DNA from: Nageia nagi
Taxonomy: Eukaryota > Pinophyta
NCBI GenBank assembly: GCA_050084985.1
Contig: JBITNC010000001.1
Coordinates: 62,434,001-62,498,000 of the forward strand
Reading direction: 5' to 3'
Length of the DNA: 64,000 nt
Positions within the stretch are counted from its first letter, which is position 1. Every line of letters starts with the position of its first letter. The notes under the pieces were generated by a model. That model was given only the letters and a program-made list of their open reading frames with translations. It did not search any database and had not been told where the DNA came from. This document shows, one piece after another, positions 1 through 10,904 of this stretch. The translations under genes and the position numbers were made by a program.

Positions 1-496
1 ATTTGGGCAAAACTTTGAAAGTTACTTGGGGAATAGCTGGTGAATTAGTGGAAACTACCAAAGGATGGCCATTATTATAAGCAAGAAATCACTAGGAGTA
101 GGTTGAGCCATGCTTAGAGTAGTTCAATTAGGTGAAGGATTTTCTAGGGTAGAATTAAATATAGTTGATAATGGGACAACCCTTAAGGGAATTTTAGGGG
201 ATATAATGTAGGAAATATTTCACCTATTCCTCCTTTAAGGGACTAAAAGCTCTTGAAATCTAGGCTATCTAAGGGATTTTTTAGTACTACTTCAAGTAAG
301 TCTACATTTTGGAGGTGTCAGGGTTTGAAATATTAAGTGCTTGATAGCAAAGTTGCCAAAAAGGTGATGAAAACCTTATAATCTTTGAAGGATCTAGTTT
401 ATAGCTCACCAAACATAGCTATTTAGATTATTTATGCCTATTAAATATTGAATTTAGCTTGTGTCCCATCAAGCATGCCAAAAATGGACTTTTCTA
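1..496 (-). pseudogene. Element A: gag N-terminal end and 5' leader (partial)
   Basis: This stretch aligns by eye, over its whole length, with 56041-56548, which is the gag start and leader of element B. It is therefore the 5' end of the internal region of a second copy of that family on the minus strand. The rest of gag and all of pol lie beyond the left window edge. A conserved box, CATCAAGCATGCC, near 467-480 recurs beside the LTR of element B and is a weak candidate for a primer-binding site, although it sits about 15 bases from the LTR edge. No open frame of useful length remains. Confidence 0.7.
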
Positions 497-2406
497 CTTT
501 GATCGATATGATGTAACCTCAAGGGTTTGGTCTAGTTGATTTCTCTATTGCCCATAATAGTAGGGTCCTTAAAAGAGAAAAATGGTGGTGGGGATGTGCT
601 TGTGTTGATTTTCTACTCAGTATCCAAGTCATAGGCTGATTCCTATCTATTATGAAGGTTAAAAGCAATAAGAAAGAGATAAAAAGGTAAAGAGTAATAG
701 GAAAGAGATGAACATATGTAAACTAAATGTAAATAAGAACTATATAGCTCGAGCATTGTAGCACAAGAAACAATCCATAACCAAGATTAAGAATAGTGAA
801 CTATCTTACCCTTGGGGCCTCACAATCACAAGGCACAACCATAACTTAAGACATCATTTCATACATGACATTCACAAAATGTAACAAACAACCACTTTTC
901 ACAAAGGGAAAAGCATTATCAATATCCATTATCATATATAAAAGTATCTCATAGACTTGGGAAAATTTGCTAAAATGTTTGACCTTTTGTACTTATAAAA
1001 ATCCATATTTATACATTTACATGCCCAATTGGGTAGGTATCTATCATTAATATACATAAATACTCCTCTAGATTGAAAATAGTAGGGAAAACTATTTACA
1101 ATTAATATTACAACTATGTTAAATTACATAGTAATCAAGTACTAATCAGTATTATGGTCTAAGAACTTGAAATTTTTGATTCATTGTATTGATTGAGCTA
1201 CAATCTTCCTATTTTGTCATTAACTACTCTGTCCTTATTTTATAGCTGATTGAGGATGCACTTGTATGTAGCTTGATTGGTACAATCTAATACTATGCTT
1301 TGTCAACAATTATCTACTTCTTTGCAACCATCAATGATCAACACTATATTTCTAGTTGCTTGGAGTAATGTGAGCAATGAATAGTATATCATTGAAGTTT
1401 AAGAAGAAACTACTATCGTCATGTGAAAATGAGTCATAGTTGACACATTAACAGAACCTCGAGGCTCAAACACTTAAGATCAAATAGACTTGGGTGTTAC
1501 TTCCTACCATTATTTTTCTTTCAGTCTAGAAACTTTATTTCTCTTTAGCAAGCTTTATTGATTCTTCAATGGGCCCTTAGTACCCAAGGATTTTGGAAAA
1601 AAGGTGTGACATCATCATGCAAAATCAACAAGCTTTGTTAGATTGGTTTCATGTATTATCTCCCATTGGATATGAATAGTGCCCATTATATGTAGTACTT
1701 CCTACCATTACTTATGCTAAGGCTCACTAATTTTAGCCCAAGGTTCTAACATCATTGCTCAAAATCAATGGGTTCTATTAATTCTCATCATGAAACATCA
1801 CCCACCATTACTTATCCTAGAACTTGCTATTTTTCTACAAAAATAGTGATGTCACTATTGAAAATCGATGGGTTCTATTTCATCTCCTTAATATATCTCC
1901 CACTAATATTTGGTACTCAATCGAGACTTCCTTTCAAAATGGTGGGCTCTATTATATTATCTGCTAGTGATCTAGACATGACCCAAACTTGTATTTCTAA
2001 CAACTCCTAGACTTTATATTTACAACTCCTAGAGTTTGTAAAGATACTTACTTCCCTTTATAATATTTCCTAGATATGGTATATTTGTCCTTGCTCATGA
2101 CTTAGACAAAATCTTAATGAATGATAACTTTTTTATACACATAGTTCCCAGGATTACCACAAACCTAATAGATAGTGACTAGACCTTTTGGAGAAAAATA
2201 CCTAAAGACAAACACATATATAAATAATACTAAAATGCTAATAACACTCAAAACTCTTTATACTTGACATAGTATTGACAAAAGGCTAAATACATGTGAA
2301 AGGGAAAGAGAAAATGGGAGTTAGGAAGGATTTATTGAAAGAAATGAAAGAATAAAGAATGTTAGAGTATTAACCCATACTCAAAGTGTAATTCTTAAAG
2401 AATACA
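497..2406 (-). repeat. LTR of element A (B-family, 5' LTR in minus orientation)
   Basis: This copy is colinear with the two LTRs of element B (44270-46083 and 56549-58352) from the 'TGATC..AT.ATGTAACCTCAAGGG' block to a terminal AATACA. It shares their internal order of blocks, including the TATA region and the 'CAATCCATAACCAAGATTA' stretch. At about 1.91 kb it is slightly longer than the B LTRs. Its right edge abuts integrase coding sequence of element F in the same orientation, so the LTR marks the point where A inserted into F. The outer TG on the left is degraded. Confidence 0.8.
1005..1013 (-). promoter_or_regulatory. LTR TATA box of element A
   Basis: On the minus strand this reads TATAAATAT. 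The same position in the two B LTRs reads TATAAATAG (44777-44785 and 57052-57060), with conserved flanks. Preservation in three LTR copies supports its being the family's core promoter. Confidence 0.5.
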
Positions 2407-2590
2407 CTAATGATATCATTATGTTCATGTTGGAGAGCTATGTGTAAAATTACTTCATCCATACCAATTTTATAGAGTTTTCTCGATATAAGGGTGTATG
2501 GAATTACTTTAATGAGTAGTTTTCTTTGCTCTTTCAAAGATACACCATCAGGGAATTATCTTGATATCAAAAATGCTACTATTATTCTAA
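2407..2590 (-). pseudogene. Element F integrase, N-terminal fragment
   Basis: In one minus-strand frame the sequence reads like the start of a gypsy integrase: a 'VSLKEQRKLLIKVIPYTLI' segment followed by GKLYKIGMDE-like and EH-N-I-V-like pieces. These match the lead-in to the HHCC zinc-binding domain (usually ..LY+.G.D..L+RC...E). The frame runs into the A LTR at 2406, so only the first few dozen residues remain and the catalytic core is absent. This identifies a clean insertion point. Confidence 0.6.
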
Positions 2591-2962
2591 TTCATATATA
2601 ACTTCTTCTACTTGAAATAAGTGAGCTCCCCATAATTCATCATCAATTTTTGAGGTTTCACCATTATCGATTCTTGATAACATATCAAGGATTGAATTTA
2701 AGTTTCCCAATTTGACAATGACTTTGAAAGTAAATTCTTGGAATAAGAATAACCAACAATAAGTCCTTCCTTATATGACTGGCTTATTGAGAAGATATCT
2801 CAAAGCCTTATGATTTATGAAAAAAATGAATGTTGTTACAAATAAATAATGATGAAATTTTTCAAGGGAATATACCATAGCTAGCACTTCTTGCTCGATG
2901 ACTATATAATTCTTCTCTACATCTACTATTTTACAATTGGAAAAATAAATTATATGGTCCAT
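2591..2962 (-). pseudogene. Element F RNase H domain
   Basis: A 63-codon open stretch (2771-2962) contains the gypsy RNase H signature 'YIVIEQEVLAMVYSLEKFHH' and then 'FINHKALRYLLNKP'. The following segment holds a 'LSRIDNGE' motif typical of the domain's end, preceding the integrase lead-in. This domain degrades the RNA of the RNA/DNA hybrid during reverse transcription. The usual D of the '.DH.AL' motif reads N here, so the enzyme would be inactive even without the surrounding stops. Confidence 0.75.
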
Positions 2963-3905
2963 ATTACCTTCATTGTGCTATGCCAATAGAATTTTGATTT
3001 CTTGAATACTCACATCTACATGGGTATGAAATTCCTTAGTATAGTAAAGAAATATTAGTCTTGGTGATTTGGATAATTTAAGTTTCTATAGGTCAAAATT
3101 TCCTTAGCATTGTTGTGACCAATAAAATGGTCAATTTTTTGTGGTTAATTCATCAATAGGGGAAGCTAAATATGCATAGTTCTTGATGAAATTTTTGTAG
3201 TAACCTATTATCCTAAAAACCTTCTTACTTATTTAACTATTTTAGGTGGGGGTATGCTCTCTAGTACCATGTTTTTTATTTGGTATACCATCAACCCTTC
3301 CTTATAAATGATATCTCCTAATAGAACTCCATATGTTGTAGCAAAGAGATATCTCCTAATAGAACTCCATATTTTTTTAAATTAAGTGATATACATAGTT
3401 TTTGATATTGTTCAAACATTAGTCTTAATGATTTGGGTATGATTTTTCATCAATACATATACTATCGAAACATCTAGATAGACTTCTAGAAAGTCATGAA
3501 TAAAGTCTTTAAATGCATAGATCATGATTTAGGAGAATACTTGTGGTGTATTTTTAAGCTCGAATGACATAACGTTATACATGAATGATCCCCATTCAGT
3601 TGTGAATGTTATTTTTGGGTGATCTTTCTTGGCAATTTGGACTTAGTGATATCTAGAAAAAATCATCAATGAAGGAGTATACTTTATTTCTAGCAATATT
3701 TTCTAAGGTTTCTTTGGTAAATGGTGTGGGAAAATGATAATGTTTTTATGCTTTAAGTTCCTAAAAGTCTACAAAAATTCCTAGATCCCCTATCTTTTTG
3801 TGTTGGATCACTATAGGGCTAATTCATTTAGTGTTATCAACTAGTGATATGATGTTTGCTTCAAGCATTTGGTCTACTATTTCCTTTACTTGTGTTTTAT
3901 AATTT
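2963..3905 (-). pseudogene. Element F reverse transcriptase
   Basis: The RT starts near 3905 with a segment similar to 'KEIVDQMLEANIIS', the common opening of gypsy RT palms. It continues in broken frames to the RNase H. Where the catalytic YLDD box should be (around 3440-3480 on the minus strand) the frame reads 'LDVSIVYVLM', so the second catalytic aspartate has been lost. There are several stops and at least two frame changes. Confidence 0.6.
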
Positions 3906-5068
3906 TAGTTTAATCAATATGGTATTTTTCTTCATGATTTATAGTTGATTTTTAATCTTATTTGCATGATTTCAATCTCTTCATTCATTCCTCATAGTTC
4001 CATCATATTTCATATGAATCAATCTTAGTATTCTACTAATATTTTTATAATTTTGAATACCTCTTCTTTGGTCCATTAGTCTTATATTATAGCCATTTTT
4101 GGTTCCACATCTATACCGATATTCAATTTTATAGTTTTGATTTCTTCTTCATATTTTGATTTTATCTATTTCTCCATGACTACTTCTCTTTCACCTTCCT
4201 TAACTTCCTATTTAAAGTTTTTTGGTTTTTCATTTGATTCCTATAGGTCTAGTTATTTTAGAGTTTTAGCAACATTTTTTATCATTAGTAATGTATGTAT
4301 ATTTATTGGTGTTACTATAGGTTATACTATTTTGGAATAGGTCACTCATGCAAAAGTAGATTCAGTGAGTAGGAAATTTTGGATATGTAGTATATATTTA
4401 TGGGTTGAGATATGGTCATTGTAAAACTTAAATATATGAATGAATGCTTCTTATAATGTATTTCAATTAGTTGTTTCTCTTTTAAGCTCTTGGTCTATGC
4501 ACCAAATATGTGTAATAGTTCCTAATGTCTAATGGAATATGTGTACCCAGGTGTTGGATTGTAAATTGGTAAAAAAAAATTCAAATTGATTTGCAAAGTG
4601 TTATGTGCATTATGGAGTTTGTATCGCCTAAATATTTATCAATAATATTGGTGATCACATGTGGAGTTATTAAACATAATGATATGTGATACACTACCTT
4701 ATCCTACAAAGTTAGGTTTTGGCCTATGTGTACCTAACCATCTTATGGATGTTTGATGATGGTTTCTTCAAGTGTATTAATTCTATCTTTTTCATTAGAG
4801 AAGGTTTTGATCATGGATTTTGAAAATTCATGGAGAGAAAATATTTTCATAGTGTCATAAAATTTGGTAATTTATCTCAGCATACCTCATTTGAAATTTG
4901 GCATACTTGATATCCTAACTTAGCTCAACATGCTCATTTTGAATGTAACTTATGATTTCCTACATTCCACATCATTGCGATGATCTCAAAATCAATCTCT
5001 AAGGAACCACTATAAAAAGTTAGTTGAACATCATCTATGGGATTAATGTAATCCAAAAATCAATTTGA
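3906..5068 (-). pseudogene. Element F protease-RT linker region
   Basis: This segment lies between the protease tail and the RT start. Short minus-strand frames are interrupted throughout and I see no recognisable domain. By position it is the linker of the pol polyprotein. Confidence 0.4.
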
Positions 5069-5560
5069 TTATTTCCTTGTAGTGAAAGCATATATGTCAT
5101 TTAAATCCATCGAATCACTATCGTTGTTGCTTTTATTATCACTACTTTGGTTTGATGCTTCGATGTATGCATCACTCATAACTTTATTCAGCAAGATGTG
5201 TACTTCATAGTCATATTTAGAAAGGATAGGTTCTTGAGTTTTAATATTTATAATACCATTATTATCTACAAACCATTCAACATCTAGTAGGGTTGTATAT
5301 TCTAAATTTTTTATATCAACCACATATGTCAAATCAAATGTAGCCAATGAAATGATTCCTTGAAAGGAAAATAGCATGTCTCACAATAGTCCTAGGGACC
5401 AAACTAAAGAGTCATTTTCTAGTAAAATATTATATTATGTTGGTTCTAAGAGGGGACACCCTAATTGTTTCCATGTTCTAGTAGGTAGGAGATTTATATT
5501 AGCTCCTAAAATCTAGCATAATGTTCTTTGCAAGTTTACCATTCATTCCAACTTCGATAA
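5069..5560 (-). pseudogene. Element F aspartic protease
   Basis: On the minus strand an N-terminal piece reads 'GANINLLPTRTWKQLG', the flap-side sequence after the D-S/T-G active site of gypsy proteases. It is followed by a 102-codon open frame (5069-5377) with 'TTLLDVEWFVDNNGIINIKT', matching the conserved end 'LLG.+WA.DN..IINLKT'. The catalytic Asp codon is destroyed: a stop or another residue lies where D should be. The retained order of motifs makes the family call solid even though the enzyme is dead. Confidence 0.65.
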
Positions 5561-5760
5561 GTATGGTTTTATTTTTTAATATTTTTAGTGCTTTACATAC
5601 CCTTTTCTCAATGTGTTTCTTATTCCAATATTTGTATAATTGTGTCAATTTTGGTAGTAGATATTCCTAATTGATAAGTTCATAAAATCATTTTAATAAG
5701 GTATTTTATTCTTCTATCAATTGTTGAGAATATGTTTATGGTTGAGTCACCCGATAACCT

Positions 5761-8400
5761 TGCTGTTGTTATTGGAGAGAAGCTATGATTGATCATTCCA
5801 TTAATGAGAAATGTTTAAATACAATAGAGAAGTAGGAGTTACATTCTCCTAGAGATAATGGAATTAACCATAAACCCTAATATTAAAATATGATACATTA
5901 GTATAAAGAATAATGTATTTATTAAATATGTAGATACCTAATGAACTAATGTATATTTTATTCTAATATTTGAATGATTTATTAGGTTGTTCAAACAATA
6001 TCATTATGTTATTTTGGATATAGATATTTTAGTTCTGGTATGATTTTTTATACTATTGGTTTGGTAAATCATGTTTTCTTTTCTCCTAATTGATTTGTTA
6101 TACATTAGATGATATATCTAGAGCATTTTGTCCTCTTAATATTAGAGTTTGGGTGTACTAGGTTATCCTGAAGGTTTATTTTGGCTAGGGCAGCTCTAGA
6201 ATTAGAAACAAATGGTACCTATTAGATGGCTTTTGTATTTGAATTATAACTATTGTTAGTTTTTGACATTCTAGTTTGCATATCCTTGAACAATTTAGAG
6301 AAATAAATGAAATTATGGTAATTCATCATTTGGCAAAATTGGAATCTAAGGAATTCCTGAGGATATGTACACTTGTATTTTTGGTGATAGAGATTTCGAT
6401 AGTTAAAATATTATGGTCATCAACCTCTTCTACCACCTTGATATCCTCCTTGATATATGTTCCCCCTACCATAGTCTCTTGCTTGGTTATAATAATAATC
6501 GTTAGGTGCATTGTATTATTCTCATGGTTGTTGTTGTTGAGCGTAGGCAATGATAAGTATATATGTGAGTCCTAACTCATCAACAAATGATATTAGATTT
6601 TGTTCTATGGCTTGGAATTTTGATGTTTGGTATTGATGTGTTGCAAATGGCCATGGGTTTCTTTGTAAATCTTCTTTAATGTCATATAAGAGATCCTTGC
6701 CTCGATATTGATGGGTCTAATGATTCAAGGATCCAAAGGTTTGATAACTTGTTTATCCATATATTGTACAATTTTGAATATCAATCACTAGATAATATTT
6801 ATTATTATGAATTCCTAAAATGTGATAATGTTTATAATATTCTTGGTTGAATTTTCTAAGTGTTGGACACCTATTGGCCATATGCCCCTCCTTGGCACAA
6901 AATTGATACGAAATTTCCCTATGTTGTGGAGGTATTGTAAAATTCCCTTACATAGATAGTTTATCAATTTTCTCTATTAGTTTCATTAGTTGACTTGATA
7001 AGTCATCCTTAATGATGTTTACCTATCATGGTTGTGATTTAGTTTTGACTACCACTTGTATATCCTTAATGTACATTGGGTATATTTTTTCCATATCTCT
7101 TTTGAATTCTATTCATAATCCAAAAATGAACCATTCAACTTTCTATTTATCTATCATTGGTTCTTGTAATCTCCTTTGATTTGGTTTAAACCTTTTATCA
7201 TACTCTTGTACTATTTCCTTGGGTCCCATGATCATTTCCTGCATTTTGCTTATGCTTTCTAGTCTAGCTTCTAGGAAATGGTATTTGACTTCAAAAGTTG
7301 CTATAACTTCATCCCATATTTTTTATCATTATACTTAAGTGATATTTTTGTTAATTTTCATAAACCATTACAATACCTCATCTCATAATGTAGTTGTGAA
7401 CTCGATAATAAATGTACCCTCATATGTAAAATGTCATCATGTCCAATTATTCTCTAGTATAAATAAATATTCCTTCACATCATGGGTATCTTTCTAAAAG
7501 ATCAATAATTTTGTAGAAGCATCCATTTGTTGAATTAGATGTGGTTTTCATTGTCATGGTTGAGTGTTATGTTGTCATCATTTATTTGGTTAAGGGTTTG
7601 GTATTTCCTTTTGAGGGTATCGATTGAAATTCCTAGGTTGGTCCCTTTATAGTTATATATCAAAATAATTTTCTCCTATAACCTTAAAAATATATTTAAA
7701 TGATGGTTATGATACTTCCTCTATAAATGGAGTTAAGGATTATGCTTGAGTTTTGGGTCACTTAAAAGGAGCAATAAAACTTCTTAAGATTTTAAGGTCA
7801 TATAGTGACACAAGGGGCAAGGAGAAATTATGGGGGAATAGGTATTCAGCTTGCCGTATTTTCCAATTGACTATACCTATAAGGGTCATGTTATTTTTTC
7901 TAGGGATAAAGGGTACTATAACTCTTTCTATGTTTTTTGGGGTTATTTTGTTTGTTTGTTGTTTAAGAGTTTCTATCACTTCTTCTATTACCGGGTTGGA
8001 TAAAGTTGGATATTCCATCTATAACTCATCCTCCTATGGTATATTTGACACTATGTTGTAAGAGATATAAGTGAAAATAGTATTGATAATTTGGTGGTGA
8101 TATCCCCATTATTCTCTTGATTCTTTGAGAACTAGCATTAGTTAGTTGAGATAATATCTCTCTTCTCTAATATTTGCAGTGTTGAGGTATGGATTTGACA
8201 ACATCAATTGTTTGGGGTATAACATTGATTTTTGTAAGTTCCTCTATCCTAGCTATTGTTACTAGATTCTCAATATCTCTATCAATGATCTCATTCAATT
8301 GATCAATTAAGAGTTGAATCATGTTATCTAGTATGTTATCAAATCAATTTGAGAGAAGTGTTCCTTCTATAGTTTCATGTGAGCTTACAAATGATCCAAA
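5761..8400 (-). pseudogene. Element F gag
   Basis: Gag would begin near 8400, immediately left of the duplicated ORF-X segment. A readable N-terminal part includes 'LIDQLNEIIDRDIENLVTIA', and 7758-8018 holds an 86-codon open stretch. A zinc-knuckle remnant, 'FCAKEGHMANRCP', lies near 6870-6910. The C-x2-C-x4-H-x4-C spacing is intact except for the first Cys, which marks the nucleocapsid end of gag. Many frame breaks prevent an exact boundary with protease. Confidence 0.6.
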
Positions 8401-8404
8401 CTAA

Positions 8405-10168
8405 ATAAAATTTAATTTCCTTTACATTATAGTGTTGTAATATTTTATTTTTTTTAGGTTGTGGTATTTTATTCATAAACCTTTTCAAATGGAGATGCAT
8501 TAAAATTTAGTTGAAAGCCCCCTCTAATTTGAAACTTGCAGCACTATAGATCGAATGAGATATTTTAATCTCTTTTGACTTTGCATAGCATCTGGTCAAA
8601 TTTAGTCTGATAGACTTTTTTGATGGATAGGCTTGGTATGCCATCCTTAACTACTACAATATTCCATCACCTATAATACTTGCTTGTAGTCTTTTTCAAC
8701 ATCCTCTTCTACAACTCTATACTTCTTTAGTGACTCCTCCAACAACTCTAATAAGCTTCTCAAACATACCTCTACCTAAATTCATAGAGCTCCAACTTTA
8801 TAAAAGGTTGATGCAAATTCAATCTTATCTAGCTTAGTTATTGCAACATCATTTTGCTATTATTGTAACTCCCTATTGCCTTAACCTTCTCCACTTATTT
8901 GCATAGTAGAGAGGAAAGAGCACTGAGAGAGAAATTTGCAAGCCTAATGATCACCTAGTCCTTAAGTAGAGTGGTTGTTGCTTCCTTTCTATAGAAATAG
9001 ACCTATGACTATCCATGGTACCACATATCAACTATTACCTTTAAGCAATAGAATTATGAATACCCCAATGGCATTATGTTTATTATAGTGGCTACCCTAG
9101 TCCTTAAGTAGTGTGAAGACAATTACACTTTATCTTTGCATGGCAGTGATGGTGTCTCTATTATATTGAACCATGAAGCTTGTAATCCATTAGATGATAT
9201 TATAACATGCCTTATAGAAATATAGAGAATATTTAATTAATATCATGGTGTTTATTCATGGAGCTTCTACTATCGTATAGTTGTGTCTTATTTTCTCTTC
9301 TTTGGGCCAATTTTATGAGAAAATACTTACAGATCTTTATAGTGGTGATTAGAGTCTTTTACATGGTGTTTTTTAGCTACTTTGGATCATTTTAACCATG
9401 TGGATATGTGTTTATTTACCACTTTGAGCAATGGATTTGGAGTTATTTGCATCTTTGTACTTGCCTATATTGTATTCTTGGTTTTAAGCTCTATGTAGCC
9501 TTTTCTTGCAGATGCTCTTTGACCCCTCTATATTTCTCTAAATTCTTCCAAATCTACACCATTGGATAGAGATTTTCATGCTAATAATTTTTATGAGTGA
9601 TAGCACCAAATTACATTGAGATTTGCAAAAGTTACAGGCTATAGACTTATTTCTACCTTCACTAATATCACCCTCCTTTAGACTATGAAATTTCACTTAA
9701 TCTTTGGCTCTAGATGTTCTTACAAAGCCTTTCCATATAGATATAGTCCAAAAATTCATATTGATGCTCCAAAAGATACAAAACTCTTACCTTGAACCTA
9801 AGAAAGCCTCACTCAGAGTGCAAAGTATCATTTCAAATGAGTTCATCAATTGGTGGTTCATGAACCTTGAATCTGACCAAGTTACAACCTTCCATATAAT
9901 AGTGTTTTCATTTTCTCTAACCAAGTTATAATATTTCTAGATTTATACCCATCCCTTATCTACCAAATACTGTTGAACCCTTGACATTTTCATTTTCTCT
10001 ATTTTGTGTCCAATATTGAGCTCTTTAATTTTCTCAAAGGTCCCACATTTCCCAACTAACCTAAAACTATCAAAACCCTAACATTTTCCACATTGCACTA
10101 TTTAGCATCTAAAATTGGTTATTTTCCATCCATATTCTTCTTATTTAGTGTTTATATCTAGGAATAAC
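8405..10168 (-). pseudogene. Second copy of the ORF-X C-terminal half
   Basis: This 1.76 kb segment aligns from end to end with 10905-12676, in the same orientation. On the minus strand the two copies share one reading frame over long blocks, for example 'KIKELNIGHKIEKMKM' here against 'KIKELNIGCKIEQMKM' there, and both keep a stop at the same place (8507 here, 11003 there). The alignment is ungapped through several hundred codons, so the frame is more likely inherited coding than chance. There is no N-terminal half upstream: the homology ends at 10168 against the spacer. Function unknown. Confidence 0.65.
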
Positions 10169-10904
10169 ATTTCATATGGTATCAAATCCCTTGGATTCTT
10201 AAGCCTCAAAATTCTTTAAATGGTCACACAACATTTTCTTGGAAGTGTTTTTCAACTAGTGGTTAGCAAACCTCAACTTCTTCATTTGGTATCAAAGCCT
10301 ATTTTTCTTATTTACCATCCTTAGAGTATGGTGACTTAAAAATTCTAACATGGTATCAAATCCTATTCAATCTAGTTGGGTTCAATGATCTTGTTTTGGT
10401 GATATGATGATATTAAGGGGGAGTAATATCATCTTCAACTCTAGCTTAGCTTCTTCTAGACCTCTTGTATGCCCTCCATTCATCATTCAAGTCATTTCTC
10501 TCCTATCAGGTGCTTTTAATCTATCTATGTTGTGTCCCTCATAAGCACTATAACAACACTTTTCTTTAGTATAAGAAATATGACTTCTATTAGGTACCAC
10601 AAATGCACTAGAATTGGTTAAGTTGGGTGCTTCAATGCACTTTACCAACACTTTTCTATGGAGCAAAGTGAAATATTTTATCGAGTTTTTTGCATGCAAT
10701 AGAACTGACTATGTTGGGTACTTCAATGCATTAAACCAATATTTTTTACATAAAGTAAAGCAAGCTTATGTTGGGTGCCTTCAACTACAATGAAATGACA
10801 TATTTCAAAAGGACGATTGTAGACCTATGTTGGGTGCCTTCAAATGCATTGGACCAACACTTATGTGCTTATGGAGCATAAAACATTTTACATTATGGGG
10901 AAGA
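10169..10904. other. Spacer with primer-binding-site-like motifs and minisatellite
   Basis: This is unique sequence between the two ORF-X-derived repeats, with no coding signal on either strand. The plus strand holds three motifs of the form TGGTATCAAA.CC (10177, 10287, 10351). They resemble the PBS complementary to initiator Met tRNA, TGGTATCAGAGC. A purine run AAGGGGGAG occurs at 10415, resembling a polypurine tract. The right half is a degenerate tandem repeat. It could be the leader region of a lost Copia-type element, but no coding region or clear LTR pair supports this. Confidence 0.4.
10621..10860. repeat. Degenerate minisatellite, about 58 bp spacing
   Basis: The block 'TTGGGTGCTTCAATGCA' and its variants recur at 10621, 10712, 10770 and 10828, often followed by 'ACCAACAC'. 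Spacing is 91, 58 and 58 bases. A weaker relative may lie near 10527. The copies differ by several substitutions. Confidence 0.6.

Larger units (their letters stand above)
2407..8404 (-). mobile_element. Element F: truncated Ty3/gypsy retrotransposon
   Basis: Read on the minus strand, the order is gag, protease, RT, RNase H, integrase start, which is the Ty3/gypsy order. The copy stops abruptly at 2407, where the LTR of element A begins inside the integrase zinc-binding region. The missing integrase core and 3' LTR should lie left of A, outside this window. No 5' LTR is visible: gag begins directly beside the duplicated ORF-X segment at 8405. The frame is broken by many stops and shifts, so this is an old, dead copy. 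Confidence 0.8.

Noticed and set aside
1768-2010. Plus-strand 80-codon open frame
   Set aside because: It lies within the LTR of element A on the opposite strand, contains the LTR's internal repeats and is not preserved in the B LTRs.
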